Notes: generated from the letters alone by a model not told the origin. Positions 50,174-59,756 are shown, counted from the stretch's first letter. The stretch: DNA of 64,000 nt from Cytobacillus kochii (GCF_020171845.1 NZ_JAIVAM010000002.1:1-64000), one strand, 5' to 3'. Translations and numbers: made by a program.

Positions 50174-51268
50174 ATGAAAATAACAGTAGGTACACCAGAG
50201 TATATAAGAGAGCCAAACGCACTTATGAAAATTGGCAGTAATGTAAAGAAATATGGAGAAAAAGTCGTCCTTATTGGTGGGATAAAGAGTCGTGAAATAG
50301 TAGAAAGTCATGTAAGAGACAGTTTCAATAATGAGGGAATGACACTAGCTGCTTCCATTTGGTACGGTGGAGAATCTTCTAGAGAAAATGTTGAGAGATT
50401 AATAGAAGAACTCAGTACAATCGACTATGATGTCATCCTTGTATGTGGAGGAGGGAAAGCGATTGATACTGTTAAGGCAGTAGCCGCACACGTAAATAAA
50501 CCTCTTGTTGCACTCCCGACGATTGCAGCGACATGCGCAGCAACGACTCCTATTTGGATTACATATAGTGAACAAGGTGAATTTCTTGCCATCAGTCGTG
50601 ATGCGAAGGTGCCAGAAATGGTTGTTGTTGACTCAACAGTTATTTTGCACTCGCCTGTTCGATATTTAATTGCTGGAATTGGTGATACGTTAGCTAAGTG
50701 GTTTGAAACGAAGACATCAGTTAAAAAAGCAACACCAAATGCAAGGAACCAAACAGCGATTGCTATTGCTAATCAGTTATACAAAACGATGTTAGCAATC
50801 GGTGAGCAATCAGTTGCATCTATGAAAAATAAGGAATTGTCAACTGAGCTTGAAGATATGATTGATGCGATTCTGTTAATCAGTGGAAGTGTGAGTGGGT
50901 ATGGCGGAGATGATTGTCGAACTGCGGGTGCGCATGCCATTTACTCTGGATTGACAATCTTCCCAGAAATACATGAAACGTATCATGGTGAAATTGTTGC
51001 TTTTGGTATTTTAGCGATGCTAGCAATGGAAAATGAAGAAGAAAGCGAAATCAAAGAGTTAATAGCTTACTATCAAAAAGTGAATCTACCATATACACTA
51101 CAGCAAATGAATGTGCCTGAATTGTCTGAATCACAGTGGCAGGAACTTGGAGACGTTTCAGTGACTATTGAAGATATGGAGAATATGCCATTTGCTGTTA
51201 CACCAGATATGGTTATCACAGCTGTCAAGCAAGCAGATGAATATGGAAAAGACATGTTAAGAAAATAA
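50174..51268 (+). CDS. iron-containing alcohol dehydrogenase (GldA/HcxA-like)
   Basis: A 364-residue member of the Fe-ADH family (glycerol dehydrogenase-like branch): VILVCGGGKAIDTVKAVAAH for NAD(P) binding, VALPTIAATCAATTPIWITY, and metal ligands in GIGDTLAKWFE, AGAHAIYSGL and YHGEIVAFG. E. coli HcxA (YbdH), a 2-oxoacid reductase next to an aminotransferase gene, is a close architectural parallel: here an aminotransferase also ends the cluster. The substrate is probably an oxo-acid or aldehyde related to the imported compound. Confidence 0.85.
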   Translation: MKITVGTPEYIREPNALMKIGSNVKKYGEKVVLIGGIKSREIVESHVRDSFNNEGMTLAASIWYGGESSRENVERLIEELSTIDYDVILVCGGGKAIDTVKAVAAHVNKPLVALPTIAATCAATTPIWITYSEQGEFLAISRDAKVPEMVVVDSTVILHSPVRYLIAGIGDTLAKWFETKTSVKKATPNARNQTAIAIANQLYKTMLAIGEQSVASMKNKELSTELEDMIDAILLISGSVSGYGGDDCRTAGAHAIYSGLTIFPEIHETYHGEIVAFGILAMLAMENEEESEIKELIAYYQKVNLPYTLQQMNVPELSESQWQELGDVSVTIEDMENMPFAVTPDMVITAVKQADEYGKDMLRK

Positions 51269-51297
51269 ATAGAATGGTTAATGGAGGAAAATGAGTC

Positions 51298-52287
51298 ATG
51301 AAAAAATGGTTTTTAGCAATCACAATGATGGTCCTTGCTGTGACATTAGCCGCTTGCGGCGGATCAGGTGAATCTGAAGAGGGTTCTGGCGAAAACAAAG
51401 AACCATTAAAAGTTACTTTACCCACATGGACAGGTTATGGACCGCTATTTTTAGCAAAGGAAAAAGGTTACTTTGAAGAAAATGGAATTGATGTTGAACT
51501 TTCAATTGTTGAAGGTCTTGGAGAAAGAAAACAAGCCCTAGCAAGCGGACAAATAGATGGAATGGCTACTGCACTTGATGTGCAAGTATCATTAGCTGCA
51601 TCAGATATTCCTTTAAATGTGGTATGGTTATTGGATGATTCTTACGGTGGAGACGGTATTTTAGTCAAAGATGATATGAAAGAAATCAGTGACTTAAAAG
51701 GCAAGCAAGTTGCTTTTGAAGTCGGGTCTACAAGTCATATGTTAGCTTTAACCGCACTAAAAGATGGGGGCTTAACTGAAGAAGATGTTGAAGTTGTATC
51801 AATGTCTGCTGGGGATGCAGGAGCGGCTTTTGCGGCTGGTAAAGTAGACGCAGCAGTTACTTGGGAGCCTTGGTTATCTAACGGTTCTGAAGCTAACGGT
51901 AAAGTATTACTAACTACGAAAGATCTTCCTGGTATTATTGTTGATACAGTTAGTTTCACGGAAAAAGTCATTGAAGAGCGTCCTGAAGATGTACAAGCAT
52001 TTGTAACAGCCATGGGTCAAGCAATGGACTACTGGAAAGAAAACGAAGATGAAGCGAATGAAATAATGGCAAAAGGCTTAAAAATTGATGTAGAAGAATT
52101 TGTTGCAACGGCAGAAGGATTAAAGTTCTTGGATAATGAGGCGAATAAGGAATTATTTGGTACAGAAGACGCTAAAGGCGGCATTTACCAATCGACTGAA
52201 AACGCGGCAAAGTTCTATAAAGAACAAGAGATTATTACAGCTGAGCCAGCAGCAGAAGATATTATTAACCCTACTTTTATCAAGTAA
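51298..52287 (+). CDS. NMT1/SsuA-like ABC substrate-binding lipoprotein
   Basis: A protein of 329 residues. The lipoprotein signal ends LAAC (about residues 17-20), then a Ser/Gly/Glu linker. The mature periplasmic-type binding domain, with TWTGYGPLFLAKEKGYFEEN and AAFAAGKVDAAVTWEPWL, is typical of the NMT1/SsuA/TauA group that binds sulfonates, nitrate/bicarbonate, taurine or pyrimidines. GGAGG precedes the ATG by 10 bases. A perfect hairpin behind the gene probably protects its mRNA. Confidence 0.9.
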   Translation: MKKWFLAITMMVLAVTLAACGGSGESEEGSGENKEPLKVTLPTWTGYGPLFLAKEKGYFEENGIDVELSIVEGLGERKQALASGQIDGMATALDVQVSLAASDIPLNVVWLLDDSYGGDGILVKDDMKEISDLKGKQVAFEVGSTSHMLALTALKDGGLTEEDVEVVSMSAGDAGAAFAAGKVDAAVTWEPWLSNGSEANGKVLLTTKDLPGIIVDTVSFTEKVIEERPEDVQAFVTAMGQAMDYWKENEDEANEIMAKGLKIDVEEFVATAEGLKFLDNEANKELFGTEDAKGGIYQSTENAAKFYKEQEIITAEPAAEDIINPTFIK

Positions 52288-52303
52288 TGATATGAATTAT
52301 TCG

Positions 52304-52336
52304 GAGCCTAACCGCAAGCAGTCAGCGGTTAGGCTC
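52304..52336 (+). terminator. strong hairpin between binding-protein and permease genes
   Basis: GAGCCTAACCGC pairs perfectly with GCGGTTAGGCTC around 9 bases; only a weak T run follows. It should raise the level of the binding protein relative to the membrane parts. Confidence 0.85.
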
Positions 52337-52398
52337 AGGTTATTTTTATCTCTGGTAATTGGTTGAAGAAGGAAAAATTAGAAAATGGGTGAGAAAAA

Positions 52399-53196
52399 AT
52401 GTTAGGAAAATTATTAACCCCGAATAAAGAAATTCCAAAGTCCCTTTATTCATCAGTCGGCATTATCACTTTTCTTATTGTATTAGGAATATGGGCAGGA
52501 ATTACTTATACTGGGCTCGTTAACCCGTTGTTTTTACCAACACCTACAGCGGTATTAACCACAGGCATAGATTTATTTAGCAATGGAAATCTTCTTTCAG
52601 ATATAGGCATTAGTTTTTCAAGAGTATTAGTCGGTTTTTTAGTGGCGGCCTTAATTGGTGTACCTCTTGGGATATTAATGGGTTCTCTAAGAATTATGCA
52701 AGGCGCATTTGAGCCACTCATAGGTTTTATTCGTTATATGCCAGCTTCAGCGTTTATTCCATTATTAATTTTATGGATTGGTCTTGGAGAGACGCAAAAA
52801 ATGAGTGTTATCTTTCTCGGAACATTCTTTCAATTAACGTTAATGATCATGGATGTAACAAAGAATGTGCATAATGATTTGATTGATGTTTCTTATACAT
52901 TAGGTGCCTCTAAGTTACAAGTATTTACGAGAGTGATACTCCCGGCAACCATGCCTGGGATTGTGGATACATTAAGAATTACATTTGGATGGGCGTGGAC
53001 TTATTTAGTTGTGGCAGAGATTGTTGGTGCTTCCAGTGGAATCGGCTATATGATTATGCAGGCATCAAGATTCCTACAACCTGATAAAATTATTGTTGGT
53101 ATTTTGATCATTGGTTTATTAGGATTATTGACTGACCTCATCTTTAAATGGATTTACCGTAAATCTTTTTCATGGATGAGAAAGGAAGGATTGTAA
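52399..53196 (+). CDS. SsuC-like ABC permease
   Basis: A 265-residue membrane protein with six helices and the EAA loop DVSYTLGASKLQVFTRVILP, family BPD_transp_1 of SsuC/TauC type. It forms the channel for the substrate bound by the upstream lipoprotein. GGGTGAG lies before the ATG. The ATPase gene begins 2 bases after its stop. Confidence 0.9.
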   Translation: MLGKLLTPNKEIPKSLYSSVGIITFLIVLGIWAGITYTGLVNPLFLPTPTAVLTTGIDLFSNGNLLSDIGISFSRVLVGFLVAALIGVPLGILMGSLRIMQGAFEPLIGFIRYMPASAFIPLLILWIGLGETQKMSVIFLGTFFQLTLMIMDVTKNVHNDLIDVSYTLGASKLQVFTRVILPATMPGIVDTLRITFGWAWTYLVVAEIVGASSGIGYMIMQASRFLQPDKIIVGILIIGLLGLLTDLIFKWIYRKSFSWMRKEGL

Positions 53197-53197
53197 T

Positions 53198-53974
53198 ATG
53201 ACTACACCGAAGCTTGAAATTAAAGATGTGGATAAAATATTTAGAACAAAAAGCGGCGACACAACCGCACTACAAAAAACATCCTTTACCATTGATGATG
53301 GTGAATTTGTTACGATTCTTGGTCCCTCCGGTTGTGGTAAATCAACCGTATTAAGAATTGTTGCTGGTTTAGAGGAAGCGACAACCGGTGAGGTATTATT
53401 AGATGGCCAACCTATCGATGGGCCTGGCCCAGATAGAGGCATGGTATTCCAATCGTATACTCTATATCCTTGGTTGACGGTAAAAGAAAATATCTCTTTT
53501 GGCTTAAAATTAAAGGGAGCAAAACAAAAGGAAAGAGATGATCTCGCTCGTCATTATCTTCAATTAATTGGATTAGAGGGATTTGAGAATCACTATCCTG
53601 TTCAACTTTCTGGAGGGATGAAACAGCGTGTGGCCATCGCTCGTGCGTTAGCAAATGACCCGAAGGTATTATTAATGGACGAACCATTTGGTGCACTTGA
53701 TGCGCAAACAAGAAATATTATGCAAGAGGTTTTATTAAAGGCATGGGAAAAGTCGAAGAAAACGATTCTCTTTATTACGCATGATGTCGATGAATCAATT
53801 TTTCTAGCCGATTCGGTTTATGTAATGACAGCTAGACCAGGAAGGCTGAAGAAAAAGGTACCGATTGATATTGCTAGACCAAGAGACTTTAGTGTGAAAG
53901 CGACAAATCAATTCGCACAATACAAAGAAGAACTGTTATCATTAATACGAGAAGAAAGCTTAAAATCTATTTAA
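53198..53974 (+). CDS. SsuB/TauB-like ABC ATP-binding protein
   Basis: A 258-residue ATPase: Walker A GPSGCGKST, Q-loop VFQSYTLYPWLTV, signature LSGGMKQRVAIARAL and Walker B VLLMDEPFGALD, close to the nitrate/sulfonate/taurine importers. It energises the permease encoded just upstream. The aminotransferase gene follows after 8 bases. Confidence 0.92.
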   Translation: MTTPKLEIKDVDKIFRTKSGDTTALQKTSFTIDDGEFVTILGPSGCGKSTVLRIVAGLEEATTGEVLLDGQPIDGPGPDRGMVFQSYTLYPWLTVKENISFGLKLKGAKQKERDDLARHYLQLIGLEGFENHYPVQLSGGMKQRVAIARALANDPKVLLMDEPFGALDAQTRNIMQEVLLKAWEKSKKTILFITHDVDESIFLADSVYVMTARPGRLKKKVPIDIARPRDFSVKATNQFAQYKEELLSLIREESLKSI

Positions 53975-53982
53975 TTTTATAA

Positions 53983-55206
53983 ATGAAAACAGAAAGGTGC
54001 TTGGTACAATTGAAGAGAGAAGCCTATTTCCCTGAGGTCGTTAAGCAGGCCCTCAGCAATATACCTCCAGGGTCATGGATGTCAGCAGTACCGGAAGGAT
54101 GTATTCGCCTGAACTCGGGTTATCCGGCTGCTAACCTTGTTCCGTCAACTGAATTAAAGGAAGCTACAGAACGATTATTGACAGAAGAACAAGATTTGCC
54201 GCTTCACTATATTGGTAGTCCAAGAATTGATCAATTAAGAACACAATTGATCGAGCGTATGAACGAACGAAAGATGGAAGTGCAAGAGGATGAAGTACTT
54301 GTGACTTCAGGTGCTTGTCAGGCCATCGATCTTATTGCTCGTATTTTATTAGATGAAAATGCCTTCATTATCGTCGAGTCACCGACTTATATGGAGGCAC
54401 TGGAAATCTTCCAAAATTACACGAAAAACATCATCACAATCCCTATTGATGCAGATGGTTTGGACACGAAACAATTGGAAGAGATATTAATCGAAAGGAC
54501 GAAGAAGGAAGAACCTCTTCCAAAGCTTCTCTATACAATTCCAACCTTCCAAAATCCAACAGGCACGACGTTATCTTTCGCTAGGCGGGAGAAATTAATC
54601 AAACTAGCAATAGAGTATGATTTTCTCATTCTTGAAGATGATGCCTACGGTGAGCTTGCGTTTGGAGAAAGTCCAACAACATTAAAATCATTAGATGAAG
54701 AGGATCGTGTATTTTATGTCGGCTCGCTATCAAAAGTAGTCGCTCCAGGCATGCGTGTTGGCTGGATCGCTGCACATAGTGAGTGGATAGAAGCGCTTTT
54801 CTGGTTCAAGAAAGATTTAGAGCATCCCTTTGCCCAGTCGGTGATGTCTGCTTATCTAGAAAAAGTGAATTTAGCCCATCGTTCTGTTTTACTAACAGAA
54901 AAATATGAAGAAAAGGCAGTCATTTTATATGAAGCATTGATTCATTTCATGCCTGAGGGTGTGAAATGGTACCGCCCAGAAGGTGGTTACTTTATGTGGA
55001 TTGAAGTGCCTGGGGTCGATACAACGGCTATGCTTGCGAAAGCGAAACAAGCAGGCGTAGCATACGTACCGGGCCAATACTTCTTCTTACACCAAGACGA
55101 GGGCAAAAGCTTCTTACGTTTATCATTTAGCTATGCGAGTAAAGAGGAAATTAAAAAGGGAATCGAAATTCTAAGTCATGTAGTGGCAGAAGAAATCAAT
55201 AAATAA
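53983..55206 (+). CDS. PLP-dependent aminotransferase (class I/II, MocR-like without HTH)
   Basis: A fold-type I aminotransferase of about 400 residues. ATG 53983 or, more likely, TTG 54010 after AAAGGTG. PLP-lysine in VGSLSKVVAPGMRVGWI; LILEDDAYGELAF supplies the Asp/Tyr contacts, and TSGACQAIDLIARILL the phosphate loop. It resembles 2-aminoadipate/valine-pyruvate type enzymes. In this operon it should convert the imported amine or amino acid into an oxo compound reduced by the Fe-ADH. Confidence 0.88.
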   Translation: MKTERCLVQLKREAYFPEVVKQALSNIPPGSWMSAVPEGCIRLNSGYPAANLVPSTELKEATERLLTEEQDLPLHYIGSPRIDQLRTQLIERMNERKMEVQEDEVLVTSGACQAIDLIARILLDENAFIIVESPTYMEALEIFQNYTKNIITIPIDADGLDTKQLEEILIERTKKEEPLPKLLYTIPTFQNPTGTTLSFARREKLIKLAIEYDFLILEDDAYGELAFGESPTTLKSLDEEDRVFYVGSLSKVVAPGMRVGWIAAHSEWIEALFWFKKDLEHPFAQSVMSAYLEKVNLAHRSVLLTEKYEEKAVILYEALIHFMPEGVKWYRPEGGYFMWIEVPGVDTTAMLAKAKQAGVAYVPGQYFFLHQDEGKSFLRLSFSYASKEEIKKGIEILSHVVAEEINK

Positions 55207-55211
55207 GGTAG

Positions 55212-55245
55212 GAGCGTGCACAATCCTGAGGTGCACGCTCTTATT
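55212..55245 (+). terminator. rho-independent terminator
   Basis: GAGCGTGCA pairs with TGCACGCTC around 11 bases, followed by TTATT; end of the importer operon. Confidence 0.88.
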
Positions 55246-55268
55246 AGGTTTGAAGGTGTGAAGATGAT

Positions 55269-56288
55269 TTATAAAGTGAGCCACTCTTTCAACTGTAAAG
55301 GAGAATCAGAGCGAATCGCTACTTTTTTATAGGCTTTCTTAAATCCCATAAAATAAGTTACATGAACAGGTTCCTTTAGTTCTAGAATGATATCTGGGTA
55401 CACTTTTTCTAAATCTCTAGTCATAAATTCAACGGTATCCTTTGATAATTTCCCTTGAAGTACTGACTTTTCCTCCATCAGTGTTTTAATATCTTCAATT
55501 GGAATAACCACTCGTTTCACTAATCCGAGTGATAGGTATAGAGTGCCGTTTTGATAATAAATAGGGTTTAATTTCATTGCTTGTATGTCACCAATGAAAA
55601 AAATAACAGCATACACATTGCTGATAAATAGGATTATTGATAAAACGATAGAATACTGATGGATTAACCAATGAATAGCGATAGTTTCAATAAGGATGGC
55701 ATGGATAAGCATAATCTGAAAAGCAATATAACTGGAGTTTTTATAAAGTGTTATGCCCTCTCGCGGTGTTTTTTTCCAACTAGCAAAAGCATAATAGAAC
55801 ATTAAACATTCTGAACAAACAATACGAATAATCTGATACTTCTTCGTGTAGTGATCAACAGCATATGAATATGAGAACACAGTTGGTAATGAGCTTTGTT
55901 TTACTTCCTTAATAATTTGTGGCATATACTTTATAAAGGTTACAATAAGTAAAAGTTCTAAAGAAATAAATATAACCTCGATTAAAATAACGCCCCATAC
56001 AAAAGAGGAATACGGCGCGAGCAATTCCGCTGGTATAATCAATCTTGCCAAAAGGCAGCCACTCGCACAAAGTAACAATGCAGATTTTAAAGAAAACTTC
56101 CCTTTATATAACATGAAAAATAATGGCAACATGATCATGAAGTCAATCAATGAACCCAAAACAACGTCTTGCGCATTTGCCGGTAGAATCAATGCACCAA
56201 CTGAGGTCTGATACAGAAGGGTATTGAAAAAGAGAACCGCCAGTAATAAAAAAAGCCACAGATACTTCCCTTTGTTTATGGTTTTCAT
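55269..56288 (-). CDS. polytopic membrane protein of unknown function
   Basis: A protein of 339 residues with about eight hydrophobic segments, then a cytosolic C-terminal part of about 95 residues (VVIPIEDIKTLMEEKSVLQG and DIILELKEPVHVTYFMG). Proteins of this look are often labelled beta-carotene monooxygenase-like without basis. GGGAGTGAT precedes the ATG. Family not recognised; single gene. The AT-rich region 56330-56650 to its right has nothing I can name. Confidence 0.65.
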   Translation of the reverse strand: MKTINKGKYLWLFLLLAVLFFNTLLYQTSVGALILPANAQDVVLGSLIDFMIMLPLFFMLYKGKFSLKSALLLCASGCLLARLIIPAELLAPYSSFVWGVILIEVIFISLELLLIVTFIKYMPQIIKEVKQSSLPTVFSYSYAVDHYTKKYQIIRIVCSECLMFYYAFASWKKTPREGITLYKNSSYIAFQIMLIHAILIETIAIHWLIHQYSIVLSIILFISNVYAVIFFIGDIQAMKLNPIYYQNGTLYLSLGLVKRVVIPIEDIKTLMEEKSVLQGKLSKDTVEFMTRDLEKVYPDIILELKEPVHVTYFMGFKKAYKKVAIRSDSPLQLKEWLTL

Positions 56289-56674
56289 GTCTTATCACTC
56301 CCATTTAGTTAAATTATACCATATGAACAGAAGGGGCTTCCAAATAAAAAATGAATGAGCAGGATAATTGAAGTACGGATGTGAAAGGAAAGTACAAAAG
56401 AAAACAGAGCCGTAAAATAAAGGGACTAATGCATTTTTGTCATTCAAAGTGTTTGATCAGGAGTCTTTGAGTTTCGCGTTTTCGGACGGGGAAGGATTTC
56501 TATAAAAGACGTTCATATTGATTTTACTTTTTAAACATTTATTTACAATACCATTATGAGCAACAAGTAACCATCGAATAAATTCCCCCTGTAGGATAAT
56601 AAATAATTATTTTAGCAATCCCCATCAAAAAAACCTCAATCAGCTATCGTAAAATAAAGGGGAGGTGAGTGAGT

Positions 56675-57553
56675 GTGCAGTATAGTGAAACGACGCAAAA
56701 AACAATTTGTTTTATAGAGACGCATCTACTAGATAAGATCCAACTTGATGATTTAACAAGGAATGTAGGATATTCCAAGTTTCATCTCATAAGGGTATTC
56801 AAACAAGAAACGGGTCGGACAATTGGTGAATATATTCGTTTTCGTAGGCTTGCTTTAGCAGTATCGTTATTAATAGACAGTGATGAATCTATTCTTTCGA
56901 TTGCTTTTTTGCTTCATTTTCAATCTCAAGAGGCTTTTACGAGGGCCTTTAAAGAGATTTATTCTCTACCACCGGGCAAGTACCGTAAGTTATTTAGTCT
57001 TATCCATTTAAAGGAGGAGAACAATAAGATGACGAGAGAAACAATTATTCATGGCTGGATATTAAGTGGAAGCGCCCCAGAATATTATCAAATGACATTG
57101 GACCAACAAACTTTCCATACGGGGCATCAATCTGCTTTACTTAAAAATATTAGTGATGTAAATAGCCAGCAATTCGCTACTATTATGCAACAGTTCCAAG
57201 CTGAGAAATATAGAGGGAAAAGACTGAAACTAACATGTTATATAAAGACGGAAGATGTAGAAAAATGTGGGGCTTGGATGAGAGTAGATGACAATAATGG
57301 TGATGTGCTACAGTTCGATAATATGGATAATCGCCCCATTACGGGTACAAATGCGTGGAATCATTATACCATTGTATTAGATGTGCCTGAAGAGAGTATG
57401 TCCATTCATTTCGGGGTATTACTCATTGGAAAAGGGAAGGTCTGGATGGATGGGTTTCAATTAGTAGAGGTCAGTGAACATGTGCCAACAACGAACCTTT
57501 CTTTTCAAGAGAGTCTACCAAAAGAACCGCAAAATCTTGATTTTAGTGAATAG
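56675..57553 (+). CDS. AraC-family regulator fused to a carbohydrate-binding-like domain
   Basis: About 292 residues from GTG 56675 (GGAGG 9 bases before). The AraC DNA-binding domain is at the N-terminus (residues about 5-105: KIQLDDLTRNVGYSKFHLIR, SILSIAFLLHFQSQEAFTRA), followed by a 160-residue beta-rich domain (GKRLKLTCYIKTEDVEKCGA, KVWMDGFQLVEV) that looks like the jelly-roll CBM-like module seen in some Bacillus regulators. Effector and targets unknown; nothing nearby is clearly controlled. Confidence 0.82.
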   Translation: MQYSETTQKTICFIETHLLDKIQLDDLTRNVGYSKFHLIRVFKQETGRTIGEYIRFRRLALAVSLLIDSDESILSIAFLLHFQSQEAFTRAFKEIYSLPPGKYRKLFSLIHLKEENNKMTRETIIHGWILSGSAPEYYQMTLDQQTFHTGHQSALLKNISDVNSQQFATIMQQFQAEKYRGKRLKLTCYIKTEDVEKCGAWMRVDDNNGDVLQFDNMDNRPITGTNAWNHYTIVLDVPEESMSIHFGVLLIGKGKVWMDGFQLVEVSEHVPTTNLSFQESLPKEPQNLDFSE

Positions 57554-57655
57554 ATGCTAAAGGAAAGGCTACATGCTTTTCCTATTTTTCTGTGAACTTC
57601 ATCTCCTGTTTATGCCATAATAAAAGCTGAGTAGTATTGGGTGAGAGGTGAAAGG

Positions 57656-57841
57656 ATGAATAAACAACAATGTCCAGTTTGTGGTGAGCAAAACAACTGT
57701 GGGCTTGAAGAGAGCAAGCTCAAGGATTGTTGGTGCTTCCATATTGGTGGTATCCCACAAACACTCTTAGAATTAATTCCTCAGGAGAATAGGGGAAAAA
57801 GTTGTGTTTGTGAGAGATGTATAAGAAAATATAAAAAGTGA
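57656..57841 (+). CDS. cysteine-rich CWC-family protein
   Basis: Sixty-one residues from ATG 57656 with AGGTGAAAGG upstream. Cysteine pattern CPVCGEQNNCG, then CWCF and CVCERCIRKYKK, the CWC family of small, probably zinc-binding proteins of unknown function. No signal peptide. The signal peptidase gene follows after 80 bases. Confidence 0.85.
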   Translation: MNKQQCPVCGEQNNCGLEESKLKDCWCFHIGGIPQTLLELIPQENRGKSCVCERCIRKYKK

Positions 57842-57922
57842 GATGTATATATTTTACATTCAGGAGGAGTTTGCTCGCTTGATAGCGAATAGAAAATGGA
57901 GAAATATTAGGAGGTATTGTGT

Positions 57923-58465
57923 GTGCAAAAAGTCCGAACTGAAATGTTTGAGTGGATCAAAGCATTGATAATTGCACTAATTATTTCTTTTCTTATCCGT
58001 ATTTTCATCTTTTCTCCTGTCGTTGTAGATGGGGCTTCAATGGAACCGACATTACATGACCAAAGCCGAGTTGTTATGAGTAAATTAGGTGAACCTGACC
58101 GCTTTGATATTGTAGTCTTTGATAGTGATGGAGAGCGTAATTTTATTAAAAGAGTAATTGGCCTGCCAGGAGATGAAATTACCTATGAAAATGATCATTT
58201 ATACATAAATGGTAAGGAATACGATGAATCTTATTTAAATGAGTTAAAAGAAGCACTAGAAAGAGGCATGCTTACAGATGATTTTGAGCTCAAAGATACG
58301 AAAGTAAGTCAAACCGTTGTTCCTGAAGGGCATTATTTTGTATTAGGAGATAACCGAAAACGAAGTCTTGATAGTAGGGTCATAGGTGTCATCTCTGAAG
58401 AAAGAATCCTTGGGAAAGCCAAAGCGGTTATTTGGCCGATGGATCATATGGAAGTCGTTAAATAA
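57923..58465 (+). CDS. signal peptidase I
   Basis: A membrane-bound serine protease of 180 residues with one N-terminal anchor helix (WIKALIIALIISFLIRIFIF). Catalytic Ser39 in GASMEPTL and Lys76 in RNFIKRVIGLPGD; also GHYFVLGDNRKRSLDSR, the box E region. It removes signal peptides from exported proteins. GTG 57923 is 8 bases from AGGAGG; the TTG at 57917 is too close. Length fits Bacillus SipS/SipT types. A terminator follows. Confidence 0.92.
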   Translation: MQKVRTEMFEWIKALIIALIISFLIRIFIFSPVVVDGASMEPTLHDQSRVVMSKLGEPDRFDIVVFDSDGERNFIKRVIGLPGDEITYENDHLYINGKEYDESYLNELKEALERGMLTDDFELKDTKVSQTVVPEGHYFVLGDNRKRSLDSRVIGVISEERILGKAKAVIWPMDHMEVVK

Positions 58466-58476
58466 GGGAGAAGGAA

Positions 58477-58508
58477 AAACCTAGTTTGTTGATTCGCTAG
58501 GTTTTTTT
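58477..58508 (+). terminator. rho-independent terminator
   Basis: AAACCTAG pairs with CTAGGTTT around 12 bases and runs into TTTT. Confidence 0.9.
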
Positions 58509-58609
58509 CGTGAATAGAACTTTATTGATAACGTCATGTTAGGTTCTAACATTCACTCGAAAAAATGTTAAACTATAACATATCAAAATAATTAGGAGTC
58601 GAAAAAACA

Positions 58610-59593
58610 GTGAAAAGGATAGTATCGGCGATGGAAGTGGCGAGGTTGGCAAATGTTTCGCAGTCAACTGTATCAAGAGTATTTACTCCAGGTGCAAGCG
58701 TGTCCGAGAAGACGAGACAGCGAGTGCTTGAGGTGGCTGAGCAGTTAAACTATCAGCCGAATGCTCTTGCACGAAGTCTTATAACGAAACGAACAAATAT
58801 GATTGGATTAGCAATGAAGGATATTCAAAACCCATTTTACCATGAAGTATTAGGGATTTTTACGAACAAGCTAAAAGCGAAGGGATATTCAGTTTTATTT
58901 GTCTATACAGAAAATGAAGAGATACAGCAAGAGGAAATCAATCATTTTCTTGAATATAATGTCGAGGGGATTATAATTACAGATGCAATGCTCTCATCTA
59001 ACATTGTGACTAAACTAAAAAATAATCATATTCCAGTGACATTGTTTAATCGCTATGATAAGAATCTTGAGTGTAATTCTGTCAGTTGTGATAATATCAA
59101 TGCAGCAAATGAAATAGCAAAATATGTCGATCGCCTGTACTGTGAAAAAATCGTCTTTATTACAGGTAAAATAAATACATCAACTAGTCAGGAAAGACAA
59201 GAAGGATTTGTTAATTACTTCAAAAACAAAGGAATCCCCGTCAAGATTCTTGAAGGTGACTATACATACGAGAAAGCCTTTTTCTTAACAAAAGAATTGA
59301 TTGAAAAAGAGTATGTACCAGATGTGATATTTGGGGCTAATGATATTACGGCATTAGGTGCTCTTGATGCATTGAAAAGCAAGGAAATAAAGGTGCCAGA
59401 ACAGACAATGGTGATTGGTTTTGATGATATCAAAATGTCCTCTTGGCCTAATTATAATCTTTCTACATGGGTTCAACCTATTGAAGAGATGGTGGATGAA
59501 ACCATTCGCCTCCTTGAACGAAATCAGCGGGAAACCGGGCATAAGACAGTGAAGGTTCAAGGTAAGTTTATCCATCGTCAAACGACAAAATAA
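58610..59593 (+). CDS. LacI-family transcriptional regulator
   Basis: A protein of 327 residues: N-terminal LacI helix-turn-helix (EVARLANVSQSTVSRVFTPG, residues about 9-28), hinge helix NALARSLITKRT, and a periplasmic-binding-protein-like effector domain. GTG start with AGGAG upstream. It precedes the HisD-like/GntP/YciI genes, whose promoter region carries two identical LacI-type palindromes, so it is the likely specific repressor or activator of that unit. Confidence 0.9.
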   Translation: MKRIVSAMEVARLANVSQSTVSRVFTPGASVSEKTRQRVLEVAEQLNYQPNALARSLITKRTNMIGLAMKDIQNPFYHEVLGIFTNKLKAKGYSVLFVYTENEEIQQEEINHFLEYNVEGIIITDAMLSSNIVTKLKNNHIPVTLFNRYDKNLECNSVSCDNINAANEIAKYVDRLYCEKIVFITGKINTSTSQERQEGFVNYFKNKGIPVKILEGDYTYEKAFFLTKELIEKEYVPDVIFGANDITALGALDALKSKEIKVPEQTMVIGFDDIKMSSWPNYNLSTWVQPIEEMVDETIRLLERNQRETGHKTVKVQGKFIHRQTTK

Positions 59594-59598
59594 AAGAA

Positions 59599-59628
59599 GG
59601 AAAGTCCTTGCAGCCCAAGGATTTTTCT
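59599..59628 (+). terminator. rho-independent terminator
   Basis: GAAA-G-TCCTTG pairs with CAAGGA-T-TTTTC, followed by TTT; it ends the lacI-type transcript. Confidence 0.8.
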
Positions 59629-59672
59629 TTATGTAAAAATTTCTGAATATAGGAAAATAACAAAATATATAT

Positions 59673-59701
59673 TTGACAAATGAAAACGCTTCATTTATCA
59701 T
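59673..59701 (+). promoter_or_regulatory. promoter of the HisD-like operon
   Basis: TTGACA (59673-59678) and TATCAT (59696-59701) are 17 bases apart. The first LacI-type operator begins 14 bases after the -10. A shortened cre-like sequence, TGAAAACGCTTCA, lies within the spacer. Confidence 0.7.
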
Positions 59702-59714
59702 CTATTTCATAACC

Positions 59715-59732
59715 TTTGCATACGTATGCAAA
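59715..59732 (+). promoter_or_regulatory. LacI-type operator 1
   Basis: TTTGCATACGTATGCAAA is a perfect palindrome with the central CG of LacI-family sites, immediately downstream of the start point. Confidence 0.85.
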
Positions 59733-59756
59733 ACAAAATGATATTTTTTTTAAAAG

